NCBI GenBank assembly: GCA_902628815.1
Contig: CACOOK010000003.1
Coordinates: 24,001 to 88,000, forward strand
Length of the DNA: 64,000 nucleotides
Direction of reading: 5' to 3'
Source of the DNA: an uncultured Pelagibacteraceae bacterium
Lineage (GTDB): Bacteria; Pseudomonadota; Alphaproteobacteria; Pelagibacterales; Pelagibacteraceae
Under the pieces are notes generated by a model. That model was not told the DNA's origin. It ran no database searches and was given only the letters and a program-made list of their open reading frames with translations. The position numbers and the translations under genes are program-made. Positions 31,553 through 39,989 of the stretch are shown piece by piece (the first letter of the stretch is position 1; the number at the start of each line of letters is the position of its first letter).

Positions 31553-31557
31553 CCTCC
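31553..31557 (-). promoter_or_regulatory. Consensus Shine-Dalgarno of rpsU
   Basis: GGAGG, then TTTTT, then the ATT start codon at 31547-31545. The full-strength site may compensate for the weak codon. Confidence 0.75.
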
Positions 31558-31598
31558 AGTTAATTTTATTGGTAGTTATCATTTGCCATATTATTTGT

Positions 31599-32183
31599 CT
31601 ATAGAGAAGCTGCTTGAGCCTTCTTTTCCTCCCTTAACCTAGCTTTTTTTTCTCTTTCTATTCTTCTTTTGGCCTTATCTAAACTTTTTTGAAAGGCTTC
31701 TTGAGTACATAAAGCTAAAATGACAGGGTCTCGGGGCTTCAAGTTTGAAAAGTTCCAATAACTTCTTTTTCTTATTAAAGAAACCGTTCCTTTAGTGCTC
31801 CCTACAAGCTTAGAAATCTGCCCATCTGTTAATTCAGAAGCATTTTTACACAACCATAAAATCGCGTCAGGTCTATCTTGTCTTTTCGATAAAGGCGTAT
31901 ATTTTGGTTTTTTTCTTTCCTTAACTTCAACTTTCTCAAGTTTTTTTAATAGATTTAGTTTTTTTGTCTTATCATTTGAACATTTTTCGATTTCATCGCG
32001 AGATAATTGACCGGCTAAAATAGGGTTGTAAGCTTTTATACCTTTAGCAACGTCTCCGTCGGCTATACCTTTAACCTCTAATTCGTGCAAGTTACAAAAT
32101 TCAGCAATTTGTTTAAAAGTTAGCGTGGTGTTTTCAACAAGCCAAACAGCTGTAGCTTTTGGCATAAATGGCGCTTCAGTCAT
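31599..32183 (-). CDS. trcR: DUF1013 / TrcR-type cell-cycle transcriptional regulator
   Basis: The 194-residue protein matches the alphaproteobacteria-restricted DUF1013 family: MPKATAVWLVENTTLTFKQIAEFC at the start, GIADGDVAKGIKAYNPI near 40, and a second helix-turn-helix-like part DAILWLCKNASELTDGQISKLVGSTKGTVSLIRKR. It ends in a basic coiled helix. The family is annotated as a cell-cycle regulator; its targets here are unknown. It lies 3 bp after rpmE on the same strand. Its presence supports the alphaproteobacterial assignment. Confidence 0.88.
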   Translation of the reverse strand: MTEAPFMPKATAVWLVENTTLTFKQIAEFCNLHELEVKGIADGDVAKGIKAYNPILAGQLSRDEIEKCSNDKTKKLNLLKKLEKVEVKERKKPKYTPLSKRQDRPDAILWLCKNASELTDGQISKLVGSTKGTVSLIRKRSYWNFSNLKPRDPVILALCTQEAFQKSLDKAKRRIEREKKARLREEKKAQAASL

Positions 32184-32186
32184 AAG

Positions 32187-32414
32187 TTATTGTTTCTTTG
32201 ATCTTAAGTTGCTAAATTTTTTATTATATTTACTTACCCTTCCTTTATCTAATATCTTTTGAGCTCCACCAGTCCAGGCAAAATGTGATTTAGGGTCAAT
32301 ATCTAATTTTAAAACATCGTTCTCTTTACCCCAAGTTGATCGAGTTTCGAACTCAGTGCCATCAGTCATCACAACTTTAATCTTATGATACTTCGGATGT
32401 ATGTTTTTTTTCAT
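32187..32414 (-). CDS. rpmE: Ribosomal protein bL31
   Basis: The 75-residue protein has [22 protein letters not shown] at the start, then [25 protein letters not shown], the conserved bL31 end. The N-terminal zinc Cys residues of some bL31 forms are absent, so it is of the non-zinc type. It sits at the ribosomal subunit bridge. It is head-to-tail with trcR (3-bp gap). Confidence 0.95.
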   Translation of the reverse strand: MKKNIHPKYHKIKVVMTDGTEFETRSTWGKENDVLKLDIDPKSHFAWTGGAQKILDKGRVSKYNKKFSNLRSKKQ

Positions 32415-32442
32415 GAACGGAGTTTTATATTAATAATATTTT

Positions 32443-33243
32443 TTATTCAATGTCTTTTTTTTCAATTAAATCTCTCAATTTTTCATGTATATTTGAATTG
32501 GTTGCAATAATATTCTTCTTTAAATGATTGTTCCTATCTTCCTCAAAAAAATTAACAAAACCCCCTGCTTCTTTTACAATTATAGTACCTGCAGCCACAT
32601 CCCAATAATTTAGTTCTCTTTGCCAATATCCATCAAACCTTCCAGAAGCAACAAAAGCTAAATCTAAAGCCGCGCTACCAAATTTTCTTACATTTGAAAC
32701 ACTTTTTGAAACACTTATATACTCTGAAAAAATTTTATCTTTTATATTACTATTTTTTTTTGGACCGCCAGTAACTAATAAAGCGTCCTCTACTTTTTTT
32801 TTATTAGAAACTCTAATTCTAGAATTATTACAAAATGCTCCACTACCTTTTTCAGCACAAAACATTTCATTCGTTATAGGATTAAATATGACACCACATT
32901 TAATTTCTTTATTTTCTTCATACCCTACAGATATTGCAAACTGTGGAACTCCATTTAAAAAATTCATTGTTCCATCAATGGGATCAATTATCCATCTATT
33001 TTCTGAATTAGAATGATTTATTATTCCACTTTCCTCGGTAATAATTCCGTATTCTGGATTTGCTTTTTGTAATTCATCTATTAAAATTTGCTCAGTTCGT
33101 TTGTCTGCGGAGGTAACAAAATCACCGGGCGCTTTAGCTGAAACTTGCAAGTTCTCAATTTCACCGAAATCTCTAATCAGCGGTCTAGAGGCTTTCATAC
33201 AAGCTTTAATTATTAAGTTGATTTGTGGAGAGTTCAACCTCAT
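32443..33243 (-). CDS. suhB: Inositol monophosphatase family protein (SuhB-like)
   Basis: The 266-residue protein has the metal motifs EESG (about 69), IDPIDGTMNFLNGVPQF near 86 and YWDVAAGTIIVKEAGG near 218. The family removes phosphate from inositol-1-phosphate and similar substrates in a Mg-dependent, Li-sensitive way. In E. coli SuhB also takes part in rRNA antitermination complexes, which may or may not apply here. It overlaps efp by one base. Confidence 0.9.
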   Translation of the reverse strand: MRLNSPQINLIIKACMKASRPLIRDFGEIENLQVSAKAPGDFVTSADKRTEQILIDELQKANPEYGIITEESGIINHSNSENRWIIDPIDGTMNFLNGVPQFAISVGYEENKEIKCGVIFNPITNEMFCAEKGSGAFCNNSRIRVSNKKKVEDALLVTGGPKKNSNIKDKIFSEYISVSKSVSNVRKFGSAALDLAFVASGRFDGYWQRELNYWDVAAGTIIVKEAGGFVNFFEEDRNNHLKKNIIATNSNIHEKLRDLIEKKDIE

Positions 33244-33806
33244 TAGTTCACTCTTTTTACATATTCTAAAGTTCTAGTGTCAATTATTACTTTTTCTCCA
33301 ACCTCAACAAAAGGCGGAACATTAATTTTTATTCCGCAATCTAATAATGCAGGTTTATATGACGAAGATGCAGTCTGATTTTTTATTGCCGCATCGGTAT
33401 TTTCTATTTTACATTCTATATTATTTGGCAATTCCATAGAAATGGGTTTTTCCTCCATGAAAAAAATAGTTACCTCCAAATTCTCTTTTAAAAGCTTGTA
33501 CTGTTCTCCAGTAATTGATTTTGGGATTTCAACTTGCTCGAAGTTGGAATTATCCATAAAATAGCAATTATTACCATCTATATATAAAAAATTAAATTTT
33601 TTTTCGTCAACCTCTGCTTTTTCTATTGTTTCATTTGATCTAAATCTTTCATTAAGTTTTGTTCCCTTCAAAACACTTTTAAGCTCTACTTGATTAAAAG
33701 CACCACCTTTACCTGGTTTAACGTGTTGAGTTTTTAAAACATTCCAATAATCATTTTTATGTTCAATTATCATCCCGGGTTTTATTTCATTTGCAGATAT
33801 TTTCAT
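33243..33806 (-). CDS. efp: Translation elongation factor P
   Basis: The 187-residue protein has three beta-barrel domains. KPGKGGAFNQVELK carries the modifiable Lys33 at the domain I tip. The C-terminal GIKINVPPFVEVGEKVIIDTRTLEYVKR is the domain III signature. EF-P relieves ribosome stalling at polyproline. The usual beta-lysylation genes (epmA/epmB) are not in the window. It overlaps the thiE-like gene by 4 bp. Confidence 0.95.
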   Translation of the reverse strand: MKISANEIKPGMIIEHKNDYWNVLKTQHVKPGKGGAFNQVELKSVLKGTKLNERFRSNETIEKAEVDEKKFNFLYIDGNNCYFMDNSNFEQVEIPKSITGEQYKLLKENLEVTIFFMEEKPISMELPNNIECKIENTDAAIKNQTASSSYKPALLDCGIKINVPPFVEVGEKVIIDTRTLEYVKRVN

Positions 33807-34405
33807 TTTATATTTTTTATTGCCAATTCTGGTTTAAGTTTTGGGTTATCCCAAATATAACTTGATATTGCAATATATTTTGCTCCCGCTTTTAGCAATT
33901 TTTTGTAGTTTAAATTATTTATTCCCCCAATTACGACAATCGGCTTTTTAATGTTCTTTTTCGACCATCTTAAAACATTCAAGCCTCCTTTTTTTGCATG
34001 AGGTTTCAGCTTTGATTTAAAAAACGATCCAAGAGCAATATAATTTGCTTTGTTTTCAATAGCATTTTTTACTAGTGTTTTTGAATTGTGACAGGTAATC
34101 CCCAAGATTTTATTTTTAAGTTTTTTTCTCGCAAGCTTGAAAGACCCATCAAGTTGACCCATATGACAGCCATCTGCATTAATCAAATTTGCTATAAAAA
34201 AATTGTCATTTAAAATAAATTTTACTTTGTGTTTTTTAGTAATTTTTTTTACTTTTTTTGCAATTTTAATTAATTTATCAATACCAATTTTTTTTAATCT
34301 CAACTGAAAGAATTCTACATTATTAAATGATAAGACTTTATCTAAATTTTTATAAAAGCTTTTGTTTACTTTTGATGGTGAAATTAAATATACAAATCTC
34401 TTCAA
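33803..34405 (-). CDS. thiE: Thiamine-phosphate synthase-like protein
   Basis: The 200-residue TIM barrel has FFQLRLKKIG, LNDNFFIANLINADGCHMGQ near 62, LGITCHNSKTL near 95, NYIALGSFF near 115 and VVIGGINNLNYKKLLKAGAKYIAISS near 157, following the ThiE pattern. It would join HMP-pyrophosphate and thiazole phosphate into thiamine phosphate. The usual QYRDK phosphate motif is altered (QLRLK), so a TenI-like role is possible. thiD lies at 52304; no thiC or thiG is seen, in line with SAR11 dependence on imported precursor (family knowledge). Confidence 0.75.
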   Translation of the reverse strand: MKRFVYLISPSKVNKSFYKNLDKVLSFNNVEFFQLRLKKIGIDKLIKIAKKVKKITKKHKVKFILNDNFFIANLINADGCHMGQLDGSFKLARKKLKNKILGITCHNSKTLVKNAIENKANYIALGSFFKSKLKPHAKKGGLNVLRWSKKNIKKPIVVIGGINNLNYKKLLKAGAKYIAISSYIWDNPKLKPELAIKNIK

Positions 34406-34410
34406 AGTGA

Positions 34411-35433
34411 TTAAGCAGCTGACTCTTTTCTTGATTCTAAGTCCTCAGACCATTCTCCTTTTGAAGATAAGCTATTCATTTTGGCTCTGTGATTGAAGGC
34501 TTTCTGAATATTTTCAAGATTATTTTGATTTTTTCCGAATTCTTTTAATGCACTCGCTTGTAATCCTCTGCCGTAAGAAAAAGTAATTAAGAAATTAGAA
34601 TCATTGATTTTATTAATTTCATTTAAATTCTTACTCGATTCAATTTCTGTTTGTCCTCCCGACAAAAAAGCTATACCGGGAACTTCACTTGGAACATTTT
34701 TTTTTAAACAATCTAAAGTTTTTTTTGCAATTTCTTCTGTGCTAGACTGGTCTTTACAATCAGAGCCAGGAACTATCATATTAGGTTTTAAAATTGTTCC
34801 TTTTAAATCAACTTGATGGTTCACTAGTTCATTATAGCATTCATTTAAAACATCAGTTGTGACTGTAAAACATTTATCGATATTATGTGAACCATCCATC
34901 AAAACTTCTGGCTCAACTATTGGAACCATTTTTGCCTCTTGCACTAGTGCAGCATATCTAGCTAATGCATGTGCATTGGATTTAATCGAATTTGGTGACG
35001 GAAATTTTTCTCCAATTTTATATACAGCTCTCCATTTAGTAAATCTTGCACCTAAATCATAATATTCCTTTAGTCTTTCTCTTAATCCATCTAAACCCTC
35101 TGTAATCGTTTCACCTTCCGATCCTGCTAGAAGTTTAGCTCCTTTATCTACTTTTATTCCAGGAACAGCGCCGTGTCTTGAAATTAATTCAGGGATAGTC
35201 GGTCCCAAAGTTGTCTTTTGTCTTATAGTTTCATCGAATAAAATTACTCCACCTATAAAATCTTTCATAGCGCTAGAATTAAACAGTGTTTGACGGAAAC
35301 TTAGTCTATTTTTTTCTAGATTTTCAACATTTATACTTTTAAATCTTTTTGCTATTGTGCCTGTACTTTCATCTGCAGCCAAAATACCTTTGCCTTTTAC
35401 ACAAATTTTTTTTGCTATAACATTTAAGCTCAT
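34411..35433 (-). CDS. fbaB: Class I fructose-bisphosphate aldolase
   Basis: The 340-residue protein has GKGILAADESTGTIAKRF (residues 14-31), GAVPGIKVDKGAKLLAGSEGE near 88, KWRAVYKIG near 136, the Schiff-base Lys in GTILKPNMIVPG near 214 and a GIAFLSGGQTE near 258. It is the metal-free eukaryote-like class I type. It interconverts fructose-1,6-bisphosphate and triose phosphates. It follows pgk and tkt on the same strand with gaps of 8-10 bp. Confidence 0.93.
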   Translation of the reverse strand: MSLNVIAKKICVKGKGILAADESTGTIAKRFKSINVENLEKNRLSFRQTLFNSSAMKDFIGGVILFDETIRQKTTLGPTIPELISRHGAVPGIKVDKGAKLLAGSEGETITEGLDGLRERLKEYYDLGARFTKWRAVYKIGEKFPSPNSIKSNAHALARYAALVQEAKMVPIVEPEVLMDGSHNIDKCFTVTTDVLNECYNELVNHQVDLKGTILKPNMIVPGSDCKDQSSTEEIAKKTLDCLKKNVPSEVPGIAFLSGGQTEIESSKNLNEINKINDSNFLITFSYGRGLQASALKEFGKNQNNLENIQKAFNHRAKMNSLSSKGEWSEDLESRKESAA

Positions 35434-35443
35434 AAGAGATTAT

Positions 35444-36634
35444 TTATTTTAAAACACTAAGGCCAGGCAAGTCTTTTCCTTCTAAGTACTCTAAAAATGC
35501 TCCTCCCGCTGTTGATAAGTGAGAAAAAGAAAGTTTTTTTTTACTTCTACTAATCGCAGCCAAAGTATCTCCCCCACCAAGAACTGAAATCAAAGTTTTT
35601 TCATTAGTATTTTTTGAAATAGCTTCAGCTATAGACATAGTTCCATTCAAAAAATTTTTATTTTCAAAATAACCAGCAGGCCCGTTCCATAATACTGTTC
35701 TAGATTGATCAATTATTTGTTTAATTTTTTTTATTGAATTAGGTCCTATATCTAAAATAATTTCATTTTTTGTAATCTGATCTAAATTTTTATTTACTCC
35801 ACCCCCTTCAAAGCTGGTACCGACCACACAATCCTCAGGAATTATTATTTTACAATTATTTTTTTTTGCCTTATCATAAATTTTCTCTACAACTTCTTTA
35901 GAATTGCTCTCAATTAAAGATTTACCAACATTAAAATTTTTATAAATAAAAAAGTTATTTGCCATTGCTCCAACGATGACAAAATTATTAATTCTCTCAA
36001 TAAGTTTTGTAATGACATTTATTTTAGTTGAAATCTTTGAACCACCAATGATACATGTTACTGGCTCTCTCTTATTATTTATAATCACGTTTATAGCATC
36101 AAGTTCTTTTTTCAAAAGTGGTCCAGCAAATTTTTTGTTTATAAATTTAGTTATTTTATGAATTGATGATTGTTTTCTATGTGAACATGAAAAAGCATCA
36201 TTTACATAAATATCTCCAAGAGAAGCTAATTTTTTAGAAAAATTTTCATCGTCATCTGTTTCCTCTTTAAAATATCTAATATTTTCAATTAATATAACAT
36301 CTCCTTCTTTTAAGTGAGAAAATTTATCTTTTACTTCTTCATCAAAATTTCCTACGTAAAAGTAAACATTAGTTTCAAGTTTTTCTTTAAGATATTTATA
36401 TACAGGAACTAAAGACACCGATGTGTCTTTTACTCCTTTGGGTCGACCAAGATGACTAATAATTATTATTTTAGCTCTTTTACCAATTAATTCTTTTATA
36501 AAAGGTAGGCACAACATTATTCTAGTATCATCTATTATTTTCTTATTTTTAAGAGGAACATTGAAATCTAATCTCAAAATTATCTTTTGACTTTGAATAT
36601 TCAAATCGTCAGGAAAAAAATTTATTTTATCCAT
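35444..36634 (-). CDS. pgk: Phosphoglycerate kinase
   Basis: The 396-residue protein shows RLDFNVPL near 21, HLGRPKG near 63, the GGSKISTKI hinge region near 197, LWNGPAGYFENKNF near 314 and a C-terminal LGGGDT...STAGGAFLEYLEGK. It transfers phosphate between 1,3-bisphosphoglycerate and ADP. A gap (GAPDH) gene commonly lies between tkt and pgk in alphaproteobacteria; here the two are only 8 bp apart and gap is absent from the window. Confidence 0.95.
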   Translation of the reverse strand: MDKINFFPDDLNIQSQKIILRLDFNVPLKNKKIIDDTRIMLCLPFIKELIGKRAKIIIISHLGRPKGVKDTSVSLVPVYKYLKEKLETNVYFYVGNFDEEVKDKFSHLKEGDVILIENIRYFKEETDDDENFSKKLASLGDIYVNDAFSCSHRKQSSIHKITKFINKKFAGPLLKKELDAINVIINNKREPVTCIIGGSKISTKINVITKLIERINNFVIVGAMANNFFIYKNFNVGKSLIESNSKEVVEKIYDKAKKNNCKIIIPEDCVVGTSFEGGGVNKNLDQITKNEIILDIGPNSIKKIKQIIDQSRTVLWNGPAGYFENKNFLNGTMSIAEAISKNTNEKTLISVLGGGDTLAAISRSKKKLSFSHLSTAGGAFLEYLEGKDLPGLSVLK

Positions 36635-36642
36635 AGTTTGAG

Positions 36643-38625
36643 TTATTCTCTCAATTTTTTTTGAATGAAATCAGTAATTTTGTCTTCTGATAAACCAAAA
36701 CGATTATACACGTCTTTATAAGGCGCACTTTCTCCAAACTGATCTATGCCTATGTTCATTCCTTTGTTTTTTATATATTTTTGCCATGACACAACACTCC
36801 CAGCTTCTAATGTAACAATAAGATTATTTTGTTCGATAACATCATTACGATAATCTTCTGATTGTTTATCAAAAAGTTCCATACAAGGCATTGAAACTAC
36901 TTTTGAATGAATATTATTTTCTTTTAATTTATCTTGAACTTTCAAGGCCAGTTCAACTTCAGTGCCAGACGCGACTATTGTTACGCTGCTTTCATGTGAT
37001 GTAATATTAACTACGTATGCACCTTTTTCACATTTATTTTCTTTGGTATTGTTTGGGTTTATATAAGGAACTTTTTGCCTTGATAAAGCAATCGCACTAG
37101 GATTTTCATTACTTTTGAGAGCTATTTCCCAACACTCTAAAGTTTCATTGATGTCCGCAGGCCTAAAAACATTTAAATTTGGTATCGCTCTAAGTCCAGT
37201 AAGTTGCTCAATAGGTTGATGAGTTGGACCATCTTCTCCTAATCCAATGGAGTCATGAGAAAAAATATATATTACTTTAAGACCCATCAATGCAGATAAT
37301 CTTATAGAGGGTTTGCTGTAGTCAGAAAAAATTAAGAAAGTTCCTCCATATGGTATCAACCCTCCATAAAGAGCCAGACCATTCATTACTGCAGACATGC
37401 CGTGTTCTCTAACGCCATAATGTATATAATTGCCATCAAAATTTTTTGAATTTATAATTTTAGAATTTTTAGTTTTTGTATTATTAGACCCACTTAAATC
37501 AGCCGAACCGCCTATAAGTTGTGGAAGCAGGTCAGAAATACTTTCAATTGTAGCCATCGAACACTGTCTCGTAGCTAAATTTGGTTTTGAGCTGAAATAT
37601 TTATTTTTTTCTTCCTCAATTAAGCTTTCTAATTTTCTCAAATCTAAATTTAAATAATTTTTTTTTAGATCTTCTCTAGTCTTAGGGCTTTTTTTATTGA
37701 TAGCCTCTTGCCACTTTTTTTCTAACAGCTCACCTTTTTTACCAATCTTTTTCCACTCATTTAAAACTTCTTGTGGAATTTCAAACGGTTTATCACTCCA
37801 TTTGAGTTTTTTTCTAACTAATGTAATTTCTTCATCTCCCAATGGAGAGCCATGAGAAGTTGCTTTTCCAGATTTATTAGGTGATCCAAAGCCAATTACA
37901 GTTTTGCAAGAAATTATTGTAGGTTTATTGGATTTAGCTGCTTTAGAAATCGCTTTTGATATTTGTTTTTCATTGTGACCATTTACCTCCAAAAAATTCC
38001 AATTATACGACTCAAATCTTTTTTTATAGTTATCCGAGACACTTAAGGAAGTAGGGCCATCTATAGATATCTTATTATTGTCAAAAAAGACTATCAAATT
38101 TTTTAGTTTCAAATGCCCTGCAAGACTCATCGCTTCATGACTAATGCCTTCCATAAGATCTCCATCGCTTGCTATAACATATGTTTTATTATTAATTATT
38201 GATGAACCAAATTTTTTTCTGTAAATTTCTTCGGCTATTGCCATACCTACAGCGTTTCCTAAGCCTTGACCTAGAGGTCCAGTTGTAGTTTCTATTCCAG
38301 TTCCTTTTTTATACTCGGGGTGGCCTGCGCATATTGAATTTAATTGTCTGAAATTTTTTATATCCTCAATAGAAATACTTTCATATCCTGTTAAGTGAAG
38401 CAAAGAATATAGCAACATGGAACCATGGCCAGCAGATAAAACAAATCTATCTCTATTGATCCATTCAGGATTTTTTGGATTAAACCTCAGGTGGTATTTA
38501 AATAAAACTGTAGCAACGTCTGCCATGCCCATAGGCATGCCTGGATGGCCAGAATTTGCTTTTTGCACAGCGTCGATTGATAAAAATCTTACTGCATTTG
38601 ATAATTGATTTAAATTTACGCTCAC
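36643..38625 (-). CDS. tkt: Transketolase
   Basis: The 660-residue protein has ANSGHPGMPMGMADVA near 24, the TPP motif GDGDLMEGISHEA...FDNN (about 152-184), LGEDGPTHQPIEQL near 462 and YGVREHGMSAVMNG near 398. It moves two-carbon units in the pentose phosphate pathway and partners with the transaldolase at 30340. The start codon is GTG at 38625. A TTGATA-N17-TATAGG promoter predicts an mRNA beginning about 3 bases before it, so a near-leaderless message is likely. Confidence 0.95.
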   Translation of the reverse strand: MSVNLNQLSNAVRFLSIDAVQKANSGHPGMPMGMADVATVLFKYHLRFNPKNPEWINRDRFVLSAGHGSMLLYSLLHLTGYESISIEDIKNFRQLNSICAGHPEYKKGTGIETTTGPLGQGLGNAVGMAIAEEIYRKKFGSSIINNKTYVIASDGDLMEGISHEAMSLAGHLKLKNLIVFFDNNKISIDGPTSLSVSDNYKKRFESYNWNFLEVNGHNEKQISKAISKAAKSNKPTIISCKTVIGFGSPNKSGKATSHGSPLGDEEITLVRKKLKWSDKPFEIPQEVLNEWKKIGKKGELLEKKWQEAINKKSPKTREDLKKNYLNLDLRKLESLIEEEKNKYFSSKPNLATRQCSMATIESISDLLPQLIGGSADLSGSNNTKTKNSKIINSKNFDGNYIHYGVREHGMSAVMNGLALYGGLIPYGGTFLIFSDYSKPSIRLSALMGLKVIYIFSHDSIGLGEDGPTHQPIEQLTGLRAIPNLNVFRPADINETLECWEIALKSNENPSAIALSRQKVPYINPNNTKENKCEKGAYVVNITSHESSVTIVASGTEVELALKVQDKLKENNIHSKVVSMPCMELFDKQSEDYRNDVIEQNNLIVTLEAGSVVSWQKYIKNKGMNIGIDQFGESAPYKDVYNRFGLSEDKITDFIQKKLRE

Positions 38626-38634
38626 TTTTAATAA

Positions 38635-38663
38635 CCTATATAGACTTAAACTAAGTATATCAA
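38635..38663 (-). promoter_or_regulatory. Sigma70-like promoter of the tkt-pgk-fba unit
   Basis: On the minus strand, TTGATA (38663-38658), 17 bp, TATAGG (38640-38635). The expected start near 38628 is directly before the GTG at 38625. This 57-bp divergent gap also has TATGAT at 38672-38677, a possible -10 for the opposite gene, without a clear -35. Confidence 0.45.
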
Positions 38664-38682
38664 TATTATGATATGATAATTT

Positions 38683-39006
38683 ATGAGCTTGATAGAAAAA
38701 AAAGAAAAAAATCTTATTGGACTAATAGAAAAGTTGAATTCATTGTCCTTAACTTATTCACAGCCGAATTATGAAGTTGAAAAAATTAAAACTGAAAGAG
38801 AGGAAATATTACGACAAAAACTTGAGATGGAGAAAAAAAATTTTGATTTAATGAGAGAGCATAAATATTTGAAGGACAAAATAAAAAAATTACAACTAGA
38901 AGTTAAGAAAAAAATAGAAATTGAAGAAAATTTTAATAAAGAGATTGATGAACTAACTCAAGAAACTGAAAATTTGGTTTCAGATATAGAAAAATGGCAA
39001 ATGTAA
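38683..39006 (+). CDS. Coiled-coil protein upstream of zapA (DUF4164-like)
   Basis: The 107-residue protein is almost entirely charged helix with heptad-like spacing (about 30-100: EKIKTEREEILRQKLEMEKK and onward). It has no membrane segment. Alphaproteobacteria commonly carry a small coiled-coil DUF4164-type gene just before zapA; position and size agree, though sequence identity cannot be checked. It overlaps zapA by 13 bp, so they are probably translated together. A role in Z-ring regulation, ZapB-like in form, is inference. Confidence 0.65.
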   Translation: MSLIEKKEKNLIGLIEKLNSLSLTYSQPNYEVEKIKTEREEILRQKLEMEKKNFDLMREHKYLKDKIKKLQLEVKKKIEIEENFNKEIDELTQETENLVSDIEKWQM

Positions 39007-39440
39007 ATATCAAATTTAACAATAAAGACTATTTACTCTCTTGTGATGATGGACAGGAAGAATCATTAAAAAAACTAACAAAATTCTTAGATAAAAAATA
39101 TTCAGAATTAAAAGAAAAGCTCGGTAATATTGGCGAAAACAAGCTTCTATTAATTACAACAATAAAATTGATCGATGAATATTTTGATTTGAAACAAAAA
39201 GTAGCTAATCAAAAATTCAAATTAGATGAAATTTCAAGTAAATTTAAAGAAATAAGATCCTTAGCAATCGAGTACAAAAAGGATAAAGATGAGGAAATTA
39301 TTATGCTTAATAAAAAATTAGACGAATTTAAAAAAACAATAGATGAAAACAATAATCTCTACGAGGCAATGTTGGATAAGACAACTCAGTCTCTAGAAAA
39401 GATAATTTCTAATACTGAATCTTTGTCTAAAATTCAGTAA
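38994..39440 (+). CDS. zapA: Cell division protein ZapA
   Basis: The 148-residue protein has a ZapA head (VNIKFNNKDYLLSCDDGQEESLKKL...LDKKYSELKEKLG, residues 4-45), then LLLITTIKLIDEYFDLKQK and a long C-terminal coiled coil. It binds and bundles FtsZ filaments. The C-terminal extension is longer than in E. coli ZapA (about 109 residues). It abuts fau with no gap, so no 6S RNA lies between zapA and fau as it does in many proteobacteria. Confidence 0.88.
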   Translation: MANVNIKFNNKDYLLSCDDGQEESLKKLTKFLDKKYSELKEKLGNIGENKLLLITTIKLIDEYFDLKQKVANQKFKLDEISSKFKEIRSLAIEYKKDKDEEIIMLNKKLDEFKKTIDENNNLYEAMLDKTTQSLEKIISNTESLSKIQ

Positions 39441-39989
39441 ATGAAAAAGGACCAAATTAGAAAAAAATTTTACTTAATTAGAAAAAAAAAATATTCTAAG
39501 ATTAATTTTAGCTTCTTTAAACCCCTTATAGAAATAATAAAACAATATAAAAACAAAAAAAAAAATATTTCAATATATCATCCGATTTCTTATGAGTTAG
39601 ATATAATGCAAATAATGCAAATAAAGTTTTTTAAAACTTTTAATTTTCTTCTGCCAATTATAAAAAAAGATTGTTCAATGGATTTTTATAAATGGAGCAA
39701 AAATGATGTTCTCAAAGTTAATCATTTAGGTATACCTGAGCCTATTAAGTCAAGAATTAGAATACCAGATATAATATTAGTACCGATTTTAGCATTTGAT
39801 AATAAAAAAAACAGGTTAGGTTACGGGAAAGGTTTTTACGATAGATATCTTAATAAATTAAAAAGAATAAATAATAAATGTTTAGCAATTGGAATTGCAT
39901 TTTCTTTTCAGAAACATCACGGTCTACCAGCTAATAATAAAGATTACAAACTTGATTTCATTATAACAGAAAAGGGGTTAATTAAATGA
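39441..39989 (+). CDS. fau: 5-formyltetrahydrofolate cyclo-ligase
   Basis: The 182-residue protein has the family's start helix (RKKFYLIRKKKYSKI), ISIYHPISYELD near 48, a substrate loop LPIIKKDCSMDFYKW and the ATP motif LGYGKGFYDRYLNKL near 132. It recycles 5-formyl-THF to methenyl-THF. Folate one-carbon supply also feeds the two sugar formyltransferases of the accessory region. It overlaps the next gene by 4 bp. Confidence 0.9.
   Translation: MKKDQIRKKFYLIRKKKYSKINFSFFKPLIEIIKQYKNKKKNISIYHPISYELDIMQIMQIKFFKTFNFLLPIIKKDCSMDFYKWSKNDVLKVNHLGIPEPIKSRIRIPDIILVPILAFDNKKNRLGYGKGFYDRYLNKLKRINNKCLAIGIAFSFQKHHGLPANNKDYKLDFIITEKGLIK

Noticed and set aside
39430-39445. 6S RNA between zapA and fau
   Set aside because: The two genes abut with no gap, so the usual ssrS position is empty here.
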